From Pantoea sp. alder81 (GTDB lineage Bacteria > Pseudomonadota > Gammaproteobacteria > Enterobacterales > Enterobacteriaceae), in contig NZ_JAIUDA010000002.1 of the NCBI RefSeq assembly GCF_020179835.1, positions 1 to 64,000 of the forward strand: a DNA stretch of 64,000 nucleotides, read 5' to 3'. A program made the position numbers and the translations under genes. Positions 16,830 to 23,665 of this stretch are shown here, one piece after another. Each line of letters begins with the position of its first letter. The first letter of the stretch is position 1. The notes beneath the pieces are model-generated. The model saw only the letters and a program-made list of their open reading frames with translations. It did not search any database and was not told the DNA's origin.

Positions 16830-16846
16830 CACGATATGTGTATATT
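16830..16846 (+). promoter_or_regulatory. Predicted left operator and early promoter
   Basis: cacgatatgtg at 16830-16840 repeats the core of the operator before cI, and a tatatt hexamer (16841-16846) follows directly and could be a -10 box. Its place downstream of cI and upstream of the rightward early genes is where a lambdoid left operator belongs. A perfect dyad atggtga-aatta-tcaccat lies just beyond at 16854-16872. The -35 region is poor. Confidence 0.55.
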
Positions 16847-16872
16847 AACGCTCATGGTGAAATTATCACCAT

Positions 16873-17100
16873 TAGTGATAGTCACCCTTTCTGTCGCTAT
16901 GAGAATTTAAATGACGTTTTATCTGACCGGCGCGGTTTTACGCCGGACTCAAGCGCACGGAGCTGCTCGAGTTGAACGGCACGTAATTGTCGGGCGGGAG
17001 GAGTGCAGGAGCGCGAGATCCCGAAGCGGAAAAACCCACCTTCATCTCAACAAACGAGATGGCATTGTTCAGTGCCATTCCCTTTGTTGACGGAGGTTTC
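16873..17100 (+). other. Early-operon leader with GC-rich hairpins
   Basis: No gene is supported; a frame at 16751-16975 has no ribosome binding site. The stretch 16928-16946 forms a ccggcg...cgccgg hairpin and the sequence to 17040 is markedly richer in G and C than its surroundings. It may be a structured mRNA leader for antitermination or a small RNA; nothing specific was recognised. Confidence 0.35.
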
Positions 17101-17337
17101 ATGAAAAAGACCAAAGTGAAATGCCCTGTGTGCGGGATTGAGTTTGATCCACGCATTCCTTTTAAACACATCAACGAGCACCACCAACACGCCAGCGACC
17201 ACGAACTTGCCCGGATAAGGGATGCGCGGCGCAGCTGCTATGGCCAGCCCAAACCAGCCAGGCAGGTGTCGGCTAGTCTTCGTCCTTCCTCGATGATTAT
17301 TAAGCGCCATCAAATTAAAAAAATTACAGCGCGTTGA
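17101..17337 (+). CDS. Small zinc-finger-like phage protein
   Basis: 78 residues with a CPVCGIEFDPR segment (residues 8-18) and HINEHHQH (near 23-30), which together make a plausible C2H2-type zinc site. The tail is basic. A strong ggagg site precedes the ATG; a longer frame to 16987 lacks one. First gene of the rightward early operon after the predicted left operator. Function unknown. Confidence 0.6.
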   Translation: MKKTKVKCPVCGIEFDPRIPFKHINEHHQHASDHELARIRDARRSCYGQPKPARQVSASLRPSSMIIKRHQIKKITAR

Positions 17338-17381
17338 TAAGCTTGGCTGCCCTGACTTCGGTAGAGGACAGCCTTTTAATA

Positions 17382-18230
17382 TTATTTATTTGATTTTAAC
17401 AACTCCTCAGCAGCCAACTTTCCAAGGGCATTAGCAGCATATGGGCTATCACCTGTAAGTACTTTTCGGTCCTTATGAACCGCACCCTTAATATCGTCGT
17501 TAATTATTTTCAACCCTAACTGCTTCAATCTGTCTCCGAAATACCACTTGAGGTGCCCTGGCATGTAACCCATATCCGGTGTCTGTTTGTCGGTGGCATC
17601 CGGAAAGGCGCAGATTTCATACCCCGCTAACGGGTTGGCACCATCAGCCAGAGACATAAAAGCGGCGGGTCCATGGCAGATGGAAATCAAATGCTTGTCT
17701 TTATTTAACGACCATTTGATCAGCTCAGCGACATCTTCACTTTCCGGTAGGCCAATCAAAGCGCCATGACCGCCGGGTATGAAGATTGCTGCATATCTGT
17801 CTTCTGCATCGAGAGTTCTCATGACCTCTCTTAGTTTTAATGGTGAGCGGAACTTAGACAGGTATCGATTGTAAAATCCCATTACCGCCACATCTTCCTC
17901 AGGCATTGCCCAGTGTTCAAACTTAACCATCTGACCTGAGAGAGTCGCGATATCGCATTCGAACCCTGCTTTATGCAGATGATACATAGGGAGCAGCGTC
18001 TCTACGGGATGGTTGCCTGTAGAAAATAGCGTTTCATTATCCAGAGGCAGGTAACGTTCATCAGCGCAAATAACCAGTACCCTCTTTGAGCCGCTATAGG
18101 GCGTGTCGTAATCAGCATCGCTTAAGTCTGACGTAGAACTGGTGAACTGGTCTCGCGAAAAAGAAGAAGGGAAAAATGCCCCCTGCTCTGCTACATCCGG
18201 AACGGGATATTTACTGAGTTCTGCTGACAT
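17382..18230 (-). CDS. hchA: Protein/nucleotide deglycase and glyoxalase III, Hsp31
   Basis: 282 residues, near the 283 of E. coli HchA, and very similar to it. The DJ-1/PfpI-type catalytic triad is visible: Glu77 in HPVETLL, Cys185-His186 in ISICHGPAA. Other shared segments are ADERYLPLDN, FIPGGHGALIGLPES and GDSPYAANALGKLAAEELL. The enzyme converts methylglyoxal to lactate without glutathione, repairs glycated proteins or bases, and holds unfolded proteins. The ATG at 18230 has an aaggtga site and gives the family length. It is on the opposite strand to the early operon around it, so it is likely cargo gained by the prophage. Confidence 0.95.
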   Translation of the reverse strand: MSAELSKYPVPDVAEQGAFFPSSFSRDQFTSSTSDLSDADYDTPYSGSKRVLVICADERYLPLDNETLFSTGNHPVETLLPMYHLHKAGFECDIATLSGQMVKFEHWAMPEEDVAVMGFYNRYLSKFRSPLKLREVMRTLDAEDRYAAIFIPGGHGALIGLPESEDVAELIKWSLNKDKHLISICHGPAAFMSLADGANPLAGYEICAFPDATDKQTPDMGYMPGHLKWYFGDRLKQLGLKIINDDIKGAVHKDRKVLTGDSPYAANALGKLAAEELLKSNK

Positions 18231-18364
18231 ATTAATCACCTTTTCAATCAAAGAAGAATTAAGTCTAGGCTAAGCACCATCTTTCCCGATAAGGGGATTC
18301 TGAAAAACATGCTGTGCTGCATAACCATGTATTGATGCATTTATTCAGGAAACTGAAAACCATT

Positions 18365-18500
18365 ATGAATAAACTTGTTTATGCAGTGTATCCGAAGGAC
18401 CCTAATATGTTGTCTTTAAGTGCGGGGCCAACCTGACTGGTCCATTATCTGGTTAGTAACCAGGTATTTTGCACCAATCCCGCCTCGTGCGGGATTTTTT
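18365..18500 (+). ncRNA. Candidate short transcript ending in a strong terminator
   Basis: A stretch with no sizeable gene ends in a textbook terminator. It holds a 23-codon frame (18365-18436, aggaaa site before ATG, product MNKLVYAVYPKDPNMLSLSA then GPT) and a second hairpin ctggtt-agt-aaccag near 18449-18463. It could be a phage small RNA or a mini-protein message. No promoter was confidently placed. Confidence 0.3.
18476..18500 (+). terminator. Rho-independent terminator
   Basis: Stem aatcccgc/gcgggatt, 5-base loop, then a run of eight T. It ends the transcript before the paralogue pair. Confidence 0.85.
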
Positions 18501-18593
18501 TTGATATTACCCCACCCACCAAACGTCATGAGTACACAGATCCAGCCCCTCATCACTCATTGCCACTTCATTCAGTCATCGTAGGAGATTTGT

Positions 18594-18857
18594 ATGGAAC
18601 ATAAAGAAGCAGCCGTTTGCATTTTACAGGGTGTCGAAAATATCGAATGCTCTATTGGGTCGATGATGAGACATCTCGAACTATTTATTCAAATGGGACT
18701 TCTTAGTGAAGATGAATACGAAAAGGTTGCGAAAATCATCAATAAAATTCTAAAAGAATTGATTACTGAATTAAGCGACCCGGAACTTAACCAGCACCCG
18801 GAATTTATCCCACACTGTGCGTCGTGCTCTTATCATGAGGACGAGCAACCCACGTGA
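18594..18857 (+). CDS. Phage hypothetical protein, paralogue A
   Basis: 87 residues, mostly helical, with a C-terminal CASC pair (HPEFIPHCASCSYHED). It is a paralogue of the next gene: both begin M-x-H-x2-AAV-x-I, share an SEDE or SEDE-like turn, an EL...HP-x-[FL]-IP-x-C-x2-C ending, and nearly equal length. A taggag site precedes the ATG, and a terminator hairpin follows. Function unknown; small metal-binding or regulatory role is a guess. Confidence 0.65.
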   Translation: MEHKEAAVCILQGVENIECSIGSMMRHLELFIQMGLLSEDEYEKVAKIINKILKELITELSDPELNQHPEFIPHCASCSYHEDEQPT

Positions 18858-18899
18858 CATAGTTCATTGCCACCTCCTGGCTTCAGGAAAAAACATTCC

Positions 18900-18919
18900 A
18901 GCCCCACCACCGTGGGGCT
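18900..18919 (+). terminator. Hairpin after paralogue A
   Basis: Perfect 8-bp stem agccccac/gtggggct with a 4-base loop, followed by aattaatttt. Probably a terminator. Confidence 0.6.
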
Positions 18920-19048
18920 AATTAATTTTGTTAAGTAAAAAATAAGGACATCTCAACCCCCTCCCTGAAACATTTCGTGACATTCCACGCGCGCCATTAT
19001 CTCCGGGAATGAATATAAAAGCCTGTAATTCAACAAGGAGAACATAAA

Positions 19049-19333
19049 GTGAAACATCGAAACGCCGCGGTGCAGATTATGAACTCAATCAGTGAAATTG
19101 AGAGGGTTTGCAAAGATTTAATGGTGAATCTAGCAGTGTATAAGAGTAATGCAAAAATCAGTGAGGATGAATCCAATCTGGTTACAAAAACGATTCTCGC
19201 CACCCTCAACATATTGCATTCAGAATTAGTGGAGGCAGTAGTTAAAGAACACCCTGACCTTATCCCTGCATGTAAAGAGTGCTCAGGCCAGGACTACTTT
19301 GAGGGTGATGCCACTGATAAGGAGACTAATTAA
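19049..19333 (+). CDS. Phage hypothetical protein, paralogue B
   Basis: 94 residues with a GTG start and an aaggag site. The pattern KHRNAAVQIMNSISEIERV ... ISEDESNLVTKTI ... SELVEAVVKEHPDLIPACKE matches the preceding paralogue position by position, including the C-terminal CxxC. Sequence identity is low, so the duplication is old or each copy was acquired separately. It has its own upstream space and its own terminator, so the two are probably separate units. Function unknown. Confidence 0.65.
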   Translation: MKHRNAAVQIMNSISEIERVCKDLMVNLAVYKSNAKISEDESNLVTKTILATLNILHSELVEAVVKEHPDLIPACKECSGQDYFEGDATDKETN

Positions 19334-19353
19334 TCTGAGTAAACCCACCTTTT

Positions 19354-19376
19354 AAGCCGCTAATAGCGGCTTTTTT
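19354..19376 (+). terminator. Rho-independent terminator after paralogue B
   Basis: Stem aagccgct/agcggctt with a 3-base loop and T run, 21 bp after the stop. Confidence 0.8.
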
Positions 19377-19389
19377 CAGGGAGTTATAC

Positions 19390-19596
19390 ATGAAACAAGA
19401 ACGACCGCCGAAACATATAAGAGAAAAGGCCGATATCCTGATTTCAAAATATCGCGATCATTCGGTCACTCCCAGAAAGACTTACAGGCGAGGTTATCTG
19501 ACTCTGAATGTTACACCTGGGTGGCGACTGCTATCTAAAGATAAAGGTCAGACGTGGTTGTTATTAAGTCACGCAGACTACGACAAGATACTTTAA
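19390..19596 (+). CDS. ParE-like toxin-family protein
   Basis: 68-residue protein. The layout RPPKHIREKADILISKY ... TPGWRLLSKDKGQTWLLLSH followed by DY resembles short phage proteins assigned to the ParE-like toxin group, in which a GxxYRLLS...W.LMSH core is kept. No ParD-type antitoxin gene is seen next to it, so it may be a solitary or domesticated member. A ggga site precedes the ATG. It lies in the early operon among other small genes. Confidence 0.55.
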   Translation: MKQERPPKHIREKADILISKYRDHSVTPRKTYRRGYLTLNVTPGWRLLSKDKGQTWLLLSHADYDKIL

Positions 19597-19672
19597 TTGC
19601 CACTCCATTAACTGAGACTTACGATGAAAAAAATAAATTTGCAATAACGGAAGATATACAACACTTACGATA

Positions 19673-19864
19673 GTGAACTCATTTTTTTACCTCAAAAGAC
19701 ATGCTGATAGTGCTATTGCCGCAGTAAATACTGCTCCTAATGCAATTGTTAACACAGCAGGTTTATTTGTTTTACGCACCACACTTGAGGGAGAAACTGA
19801 CGAGATAAGGAAGGCTAGCGTCAAAGCGCATGAGGTCGCTGAAAAGTATCACAGAATGTTCTAA
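19673..19864 (+). CDS. Short hypothetical protein (doubtful)
   Basis: 63-codon frame starting at GTG with no clear ribosome binding site. The C-terminal half (TLEGETDEIRKASVKAHEVA) has a natural, helical look, which is the main argument for it. No family recognised. It ends 40 bp before the pentapeptide gene. Confidence 0.3.
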   Translation: MNSFFYLKRHADSAIAAVNTAPNAIVNTAGLFVLRTTLEGETDEIRKASVKAHEVAEKYHRMF

Positions 19865-19904
19865 CAGATTTAGCCCCATAAACTTTCAGATTAAAGGTGA
19901 TAAT

Positions 19905-20261
19905 ATGGACTCAATTAAATTATTGAAAATTTTAAACTCACACGAAAGCTGGCTTAAAACTCGCGGTCGGCAGGGTGTCAGAGCCAACCTTAGCTTCCAG
20001 AACTTACAAAGCATGTCCTTAGAAGACAGAAATCTGACAGGAGCGCTAATTATCGGCTCTAACTTGAAGGCGGCAAACCTCAAAAACGCAGTGATGAAAT
20101 ATGCTTTTATCTCTCATACAGACATGAGAGGTGCAAAGTTAACAAATGCAGACTTTAGCCATGCAGCACTAATTAAAATAAAAGTCTTTTCTGATGAACT
20201 GGAAAAAGCAAAACTTTCTGGCGCTCATCTGTGCCATCTGGAAGCTGAGGATACTAACTAA
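19905..20261 (+). CDS. Pentapeptide-repeat protein
   Basis: 118 residues. From about residue 35 it shows A[ND]Lxx-type repeats: NLTGALIIGSNLKAANLKNA, then DMRGAKLTNADFSHAAL, which fold as a right-handed beta-helix. Such phage or plasmid proteins can mimic DNA and act on gyrase or nucleases, but many have no known role. The ATG at 19905 has an aaggtg site; a longer frame from 19830 lacks one. A hairpin of aaagtcgttt/aaacgacttt follows the stop at once. Confidence 0.8.
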   Translation: MDSIKLLKILNSHESWLKTRGRQGVRANLSFQNLQSMSLEDRNLTGALIIGSNLKAANLKNAVMKYAFISHTDMRGAKLTNADFSHAALIKIKVFSDELEKAKLSGAHLCHLEAEDTN

Positions 20262-20291
20262 AAGTCGTTTGAAAAAAAACAAAACGACTTT
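20261..20291 (+). terminator. Hairpin after the pentapeptide gene, possible terminator
   Basis: 10-bp stem aaagtcgttt/aaacgacttt with an A-rich loop, overlapping the stop codon region. No strong T run follows. Confidence 0.4.
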
Positions 20292-20396
20292 CATCGTTCT
20301 CACGAATGTCCAATTTTGTGAAAAGTAATCTCCCCATATCTTATTCCAACGTTTTTATCAGCAGACGTTAACATTCCAATTAAAAGGTATGAACCC

Positions 20397-20606
20397 ATGT
20401 TGCCAAGTCATTTAATTGAAGGCAGCGTCAAGGCTCACCCGTTTGACGCAATACGTTCAATTGAATTCGCCAATCAAAATATTCTGACAGGGGACAATAT
20501 CAGAATCTCTCCTCTGCCAGCCCTCACCTCTTCACCACATCGTCCGCTCTTACAGAGAGGTTTAGATCGCCTAGTTGAAATTATCCTTCAGGAAGGTCAA
20601 CCATGA
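20397..20606 (+). CDS. Hypothetical phage protein
   Basis: 69 residues, MLPSHLIEGSVKAHPFDAIR ..., with an aaaggt site upstream and a 4-bp ATGA overlap with the next gene. The overlap and position before recE/recT support a real early-operon gene. No family recognised. Confidence 0.5.
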   Translation: MLPSHLIEGSVKAHPFDAIRSIEFANQNILTGDNIRISPLPALTSSPHRPLLQRGLDRLVEIILQEGQP

Positions 20607-20896
20607 TTCCTTATATCCAGCTCGAACGTCACAAAGATAAGCTCGACCAGGAAGAGCAAGCTGCCATCAAAAAAGAACAATGGATTGATGATGAAACCGA
20701 TCGCTTGATGCAGCATTTCCCGGGCGCTCTGACTGAATTCTGCCACTGGCGTTTACATCCCGACGTCATGATTTGTTGCTATGGGTCTAAGGCAGATGAA
20801 GTTTTTAATGACTTTATTTACCAGTTAGCCCATTTGCAGGCGATTGAGAATTATATCCTACAGGTAGAACTACGTTGGGAGGAATCTGACAGATGA
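20603..20896 (+). CDS. Hypothetical phage protein upstream of the RecE-like gene
   Basis: 97 residues, acidic and helical, with no membrane segment (DKLDQEEQAAIKKEQWIDDE then FNDFIYQLAHLQAIENYILQ). It overlaps both neighbours by 4 bp, so translation is coupled with the RecE-like nuclease that follows. By position it could be an accessory recombination protein (RacC or Gam-like place), but sequence does not show that. Confidence 0.6.
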   Translation: MIPYIQLERHKDKLDQEEQAAIKKEQWIDDETDRLMQHFPGALTEFCHWRLHPDVMICCYGSKADEVFNDFIYQLAHLQAIENYILQVELRWEESDR

Positions 20897-21717
20897 CACC
20901 CGGCATTTATCATGGCCTCAGTAATGAGGCCTATCACTCAGGCCCGGGCGTGAGTAAATCACAACTGGATGACATCGCTATAGACCCGTCCTTTTATCGC
21001 TGGCGACAAAAGGCCCCAATAGATGATGACAAGAAATCTGCGCTCAACATGGGCAGTGCTCTTCACTGCCTGCTGCTGGAGCCTGATGAGTTCGACAAAC
21101 GCTTTATCATTGCTCCGGAGTTTAATCGTCGGACAAATCAGGGAAAAGCAGATGAGCAGGCGTTTCTAAAGGAAGTTAGCAACATGGGCATGACCGTTTT
21201 AGATGCTGAGCAGGGTCGAAAACTCACTTTGATGCGTGAAAGTGTTCTGGCGCACCATGGTGCCCTTTTCTTCCTGGAGTCTGAGGGCCACTGTGAGTCG
21301 TCAATCTATTGGAATGATCCGGAGACTGAAGAGCTCTGTCGCATACGACCTGATAAATTTCTGACAAACACTCCAACCCTGATTGATATAAAAAAAGTCT
21401 GCGATATGTCGCGCTTCTCCAGACACATCGAAGAGTTCCGTTATCACGTTCAGGATGCGTTTTACAGAGAAGGGTTTCTCAAACACTTTGGGGAATATCC
21501 AGAGTTTGTCTTTATAGCCGTCAGCGAAAGCATCGACTGTGGCCGCTATCCGGTCCACACCTACGTTCTGGATCAGCATGACATTGCTGTAGGTCAGGCG
21601 CTCTTCCGTAAAAATCTCAACACCTACCATCAGTGCCGCCTCACTAATGAATGGGGTGGCATCGAAATAATCAGTCGCCCTGACTGGGCCCGTAAACAGG
21701 ATAACTTCAATGACTAA
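20893..21717 (+). CDS. recE: RecE-like PD-(D/E)XK exonuclease
   Basis: 274 residues, corresponding to the catalytic C-terminal part of E. coli RecE (exonuclease VIII) and like the short stand-alone phage versions. Family marks: GIYHGLSNEAYHSGPGVSKS at the start, MGSALHCLLLEPDEF near residues 51-65, and the metal site RIRPDKF ... LIDIKKV near 150-170. It would digest one strand from double-strand ends and hand the 3' overhang to RecT, whose gene overlaps its end by 8 bp. Likely functional by motif content. Confidence 0.88.
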   Translation: MTPGIYHGLSNEAYHSGPGVSKSQLDDIAIDPSFYRWRQKAPIDDDKKSALNMGSALHCLLLEPDEFDKRFIIAPEFNRRTNQGKADEQAFLKEVSNMGMTVLDAEQGRKLTLMRESVLAHHGALFFLESEGHCESSIYWNDPETEELCRIRPDKFLTNTPTLIDIKKVCDMSRFSRHIEEFRYHVQDAFYREGFLKHFGEYPEFVFIAVSESIDCGRYPVHTYVLDQHDIAVGQALFRKNLNTYHQCRLTNEWGGIEIISRPDWARKQDNFND

Positions 21718-22819
21718 TCAAACGACTTCCCAGAAAGATAGCGCTCCTGTCATGGCGGGAACCGCCGCCACCATTTTTAGCCCTGATGCTCTGGACAAGT
21801 TACTTCGCTTTGCTGAAGTCATGGCTAACGGCAGAGTAACTGTCCCAGCTCATCTGGCTGGCAAACCTGCTGACTGTCTGGCGGTAACCATGCAGGCTGC
21901 TCAATGGGGTATGAATCCCTTCGCCGTCGCGCAGAAAACTTTCACCATCAACGGCACACTCGGTTATGAAGCCCAGTTAGTAAATGCGGTGGTGACGACG
22001 ATGGCTCCTACTCGTGACCGTCTCCATTACGAGTGGTTTGGCTCATGGAATAACATTATTGGGAATTTCACTGAAAAAACCTCTACTAAGGGCAATAAGT
22101 ATATCGCTCCTGCATGGAGTCTGGCCGATGAAGCAGGTTGCGGTGTGCGTGTCTGGGCCACGATGAAGGGTGAAGACGAGCCCCGCGTGCTTGAGCTCTT
22201 GCTTTCTCAGGCACAAGTGCGGAATTCCACGCTGTGGGCTAGCGATCCGAAGCAGCAGCTCGCCTATCTCGCGGTTAAGCGCTGGGCCCGCCTTCACTGT
22301 CCAGATGTCATTTTGGGTGTTTACACACCTGATGAGCTGGAACACGTATCTCCTGCAGAGCGCGATGTAACACCTGATAAAGCCTCCAGTCTAAACACCC
22401 TTATTAACCAGTCTGTAAATATTGGTGAAACACAAGTTAAGGGGAACGAGAAAACGGACAAGTTATCTGCAACACCAGGCGAACTGCTATCCGGACAGGG
22501 TGCAGATTCTTATAAATCAGAGAGTGTGGGTCCCTTGAATTCGCATGAGTTACATGGAGAAGCTTGCAATCAGTCTGGCAAGCCCCCTTCTCCTGGTGAA
22601 TCCGATCAATCTAAGCGACTAAGAACACCTGATGAGCTACTTGCGGACTTTAGTGAAGCGGCAATTAAAGTATCGACGATTGATGAACTGGCCAGGTGCT
22701 ATGCCTATGCATCGAAAGTTCTGGAAGGTTCCCCTTCGATTCTGGAGAAGGCAACAGAAGTTTTTCTTATCCGCAAAGCTGAGCTGGACGAAGCCAAATC
22801 TAAATCAATGAAACAATAA
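21710..22819 (+). CDS. recT: RecT single-strand annealing protein
   Basis: 369 residues. Residues ~25-215 are the RecT/Bet annealing core: RFAEVMANGRVTVPAHLAGK, ADCLAVTMQAAQWGMNPFAV, TFTINGTLGYEAQLVNAVV and STLWASDPKQQLAYLAVKRW. E. coli RecT is 269 residues; here the C-terminal extension (from ~230) is low in complexity and then forms a helical domain (DELLADFSEAAIKVSTIDEL). Such tails are seen in many phage RecT proteins and may bind SSB or partners. Start overlaps recE. Together they form a Rac-type recombination pair. Confidence 0.93.
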   Translation: MTNQTTSQKDSAPVMAGTAATIFSPDALDKLLRFAEVMANGRVTVPAHLAGKPADCLAVTMQAAQWGMNPFAVAQKTFTINGTLGYEAQLVNAVVTTMAPTRDRLHYEWFGSWNNIIGNFTEKTSTKGNKYIAPAWSLADEAGCGVRVWATMKGEDEPRVLELLLSQAQVRNSTLWASDPKQQLAYLAVKRWARLHCPDVILGVYTPDELEHVSPAERDVTPDKASSLNTLINQSVNIGETQVKGNEKTDKLSATPGELLSGQGADSYKSESVGPLNSHELHGEACNQSGKPPSPGESDQSKRLRTPDELLADFSEAAIKVSTIDELARCYAYASKVLEGSPSILEKATEVFLIRKAELDEAKSKSMKQ

Positions 22820-22839
22820 TGTTCATCGATGAGGTCAGC

Positions 22840-23073
22840 ATGATCACAAAGTATACGCATTTTCGTCGTTTCAGAATTATCAAATACAAGAATGTTGCCG
22901 AAGCCGCTGCCAGGTCTGAAAGAAACGGTCTCTACGCCCAGGCAGCAAAATTATGGCTACGGGCAGCGAGCATGGCATTAAATCAGGTAAATCGTATGTG
23001 GGCAGAAAACAGAAGTGACTTTTGCCTCAGAAAATCACTTAGTGATTTATCTGAAAAATCAGCCCCCCAATAA
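22840..23073 (+). CDS. ANR-family (Aar-like) regulator
   Basis: 77 residues. The pattern EAAARSERNGLYAQAAKLWLRAA ... NRMWAENRSDFCLRK is the signature of ANR proteins, small regulators such as Aar of enteroaggregative E. coli that bind and hold back AraC-type or H-NS proteins. The ATG at 22840 has a gaggtc site; a longer frame starts at 22819 in the recT stop. Position after recT in a mobile element is common for this family. Its target in this organism is unknown. Confidence 0.75.
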   Translation: MITKYTHFRRFRIIKYKNVAEAAARSERNGLYAQAAKLWLRAASMALNQVNRMWAENRSDFCLRKSLSDLSEKSAPQ

Positions 23074-23224
23074 AATCACAATTCTATTAAATTTAAAAAA
23101 TTCAGTTTAATGACTTCACCCACCATATAAGTGATGTTAGGTTTCACTCTGCAAAGCAATTAGAAACTAATGACACAATAGATTTGCCACGCTATTGAAT
23201 TATCGCTCATAATCGGAAAAAATC

Positions 23225-23500
23225 ATGAAGAACGAATTACTGCATTATATAGAAAAGCGTTTCATGGATGAAACAAACAACCCTATGGAGCACTTGGTTT
23301 ATTTTATAGCAAAGCTGTCTCTGACGGCTAAACCGGTCGCATGGCGAGTGAGGCGACCGGGAAGTGAAGACATGATTTTTAATTGCCATAAAGGTGCCAT
23401 TAATTTCATGAAAAAGCATGGCAATAACAATGACAGTATAGTGCCACTTTTTGAGGCGCTCAAAATTGACACCTCTGACAAAAACGCAAACTCGAGGTGA
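23225..23500 (+). CDS. Hypothetical protein
   Basis: 91 residues, MKNELLHYIEKRFMDETNNP ..., soluble and basic with no motif I recognise. A ggaaaa stretch lies upstream. A phage early gene by position; the 150 bp before it and 165 bp after it are AT-rich and empty. Confidence 0.5.
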   Translation: MKNELLHYIEKRFMDETNNPMEHLVYFIAKLSLTAKPVAWRVRRPGSEDMIFNCHKGAINFMKKHGNNNDSIVPLFEALKIDTSDKNANSR

Positions 23501-23665
23501 CAGCATTTTATGCAGCACCTAGGGTAATGTAATAAATCGATGATAGCAATTATCAACAACACACAAGGTAATTTTAAAATCATTAGAAATTACGTAACAA
23601 ATCACCAAATACTACACACGTCATACCAATAGTTCTCACCCATTTTATAATAGGGAAATCAAACC

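Noticed and set aside
16751-16975. Possible gene between cI and the zinc finger gene
   Set aside because: Overlaps the cI terminator and the predicted left operator/promoter and lacks a ribosome binding site.
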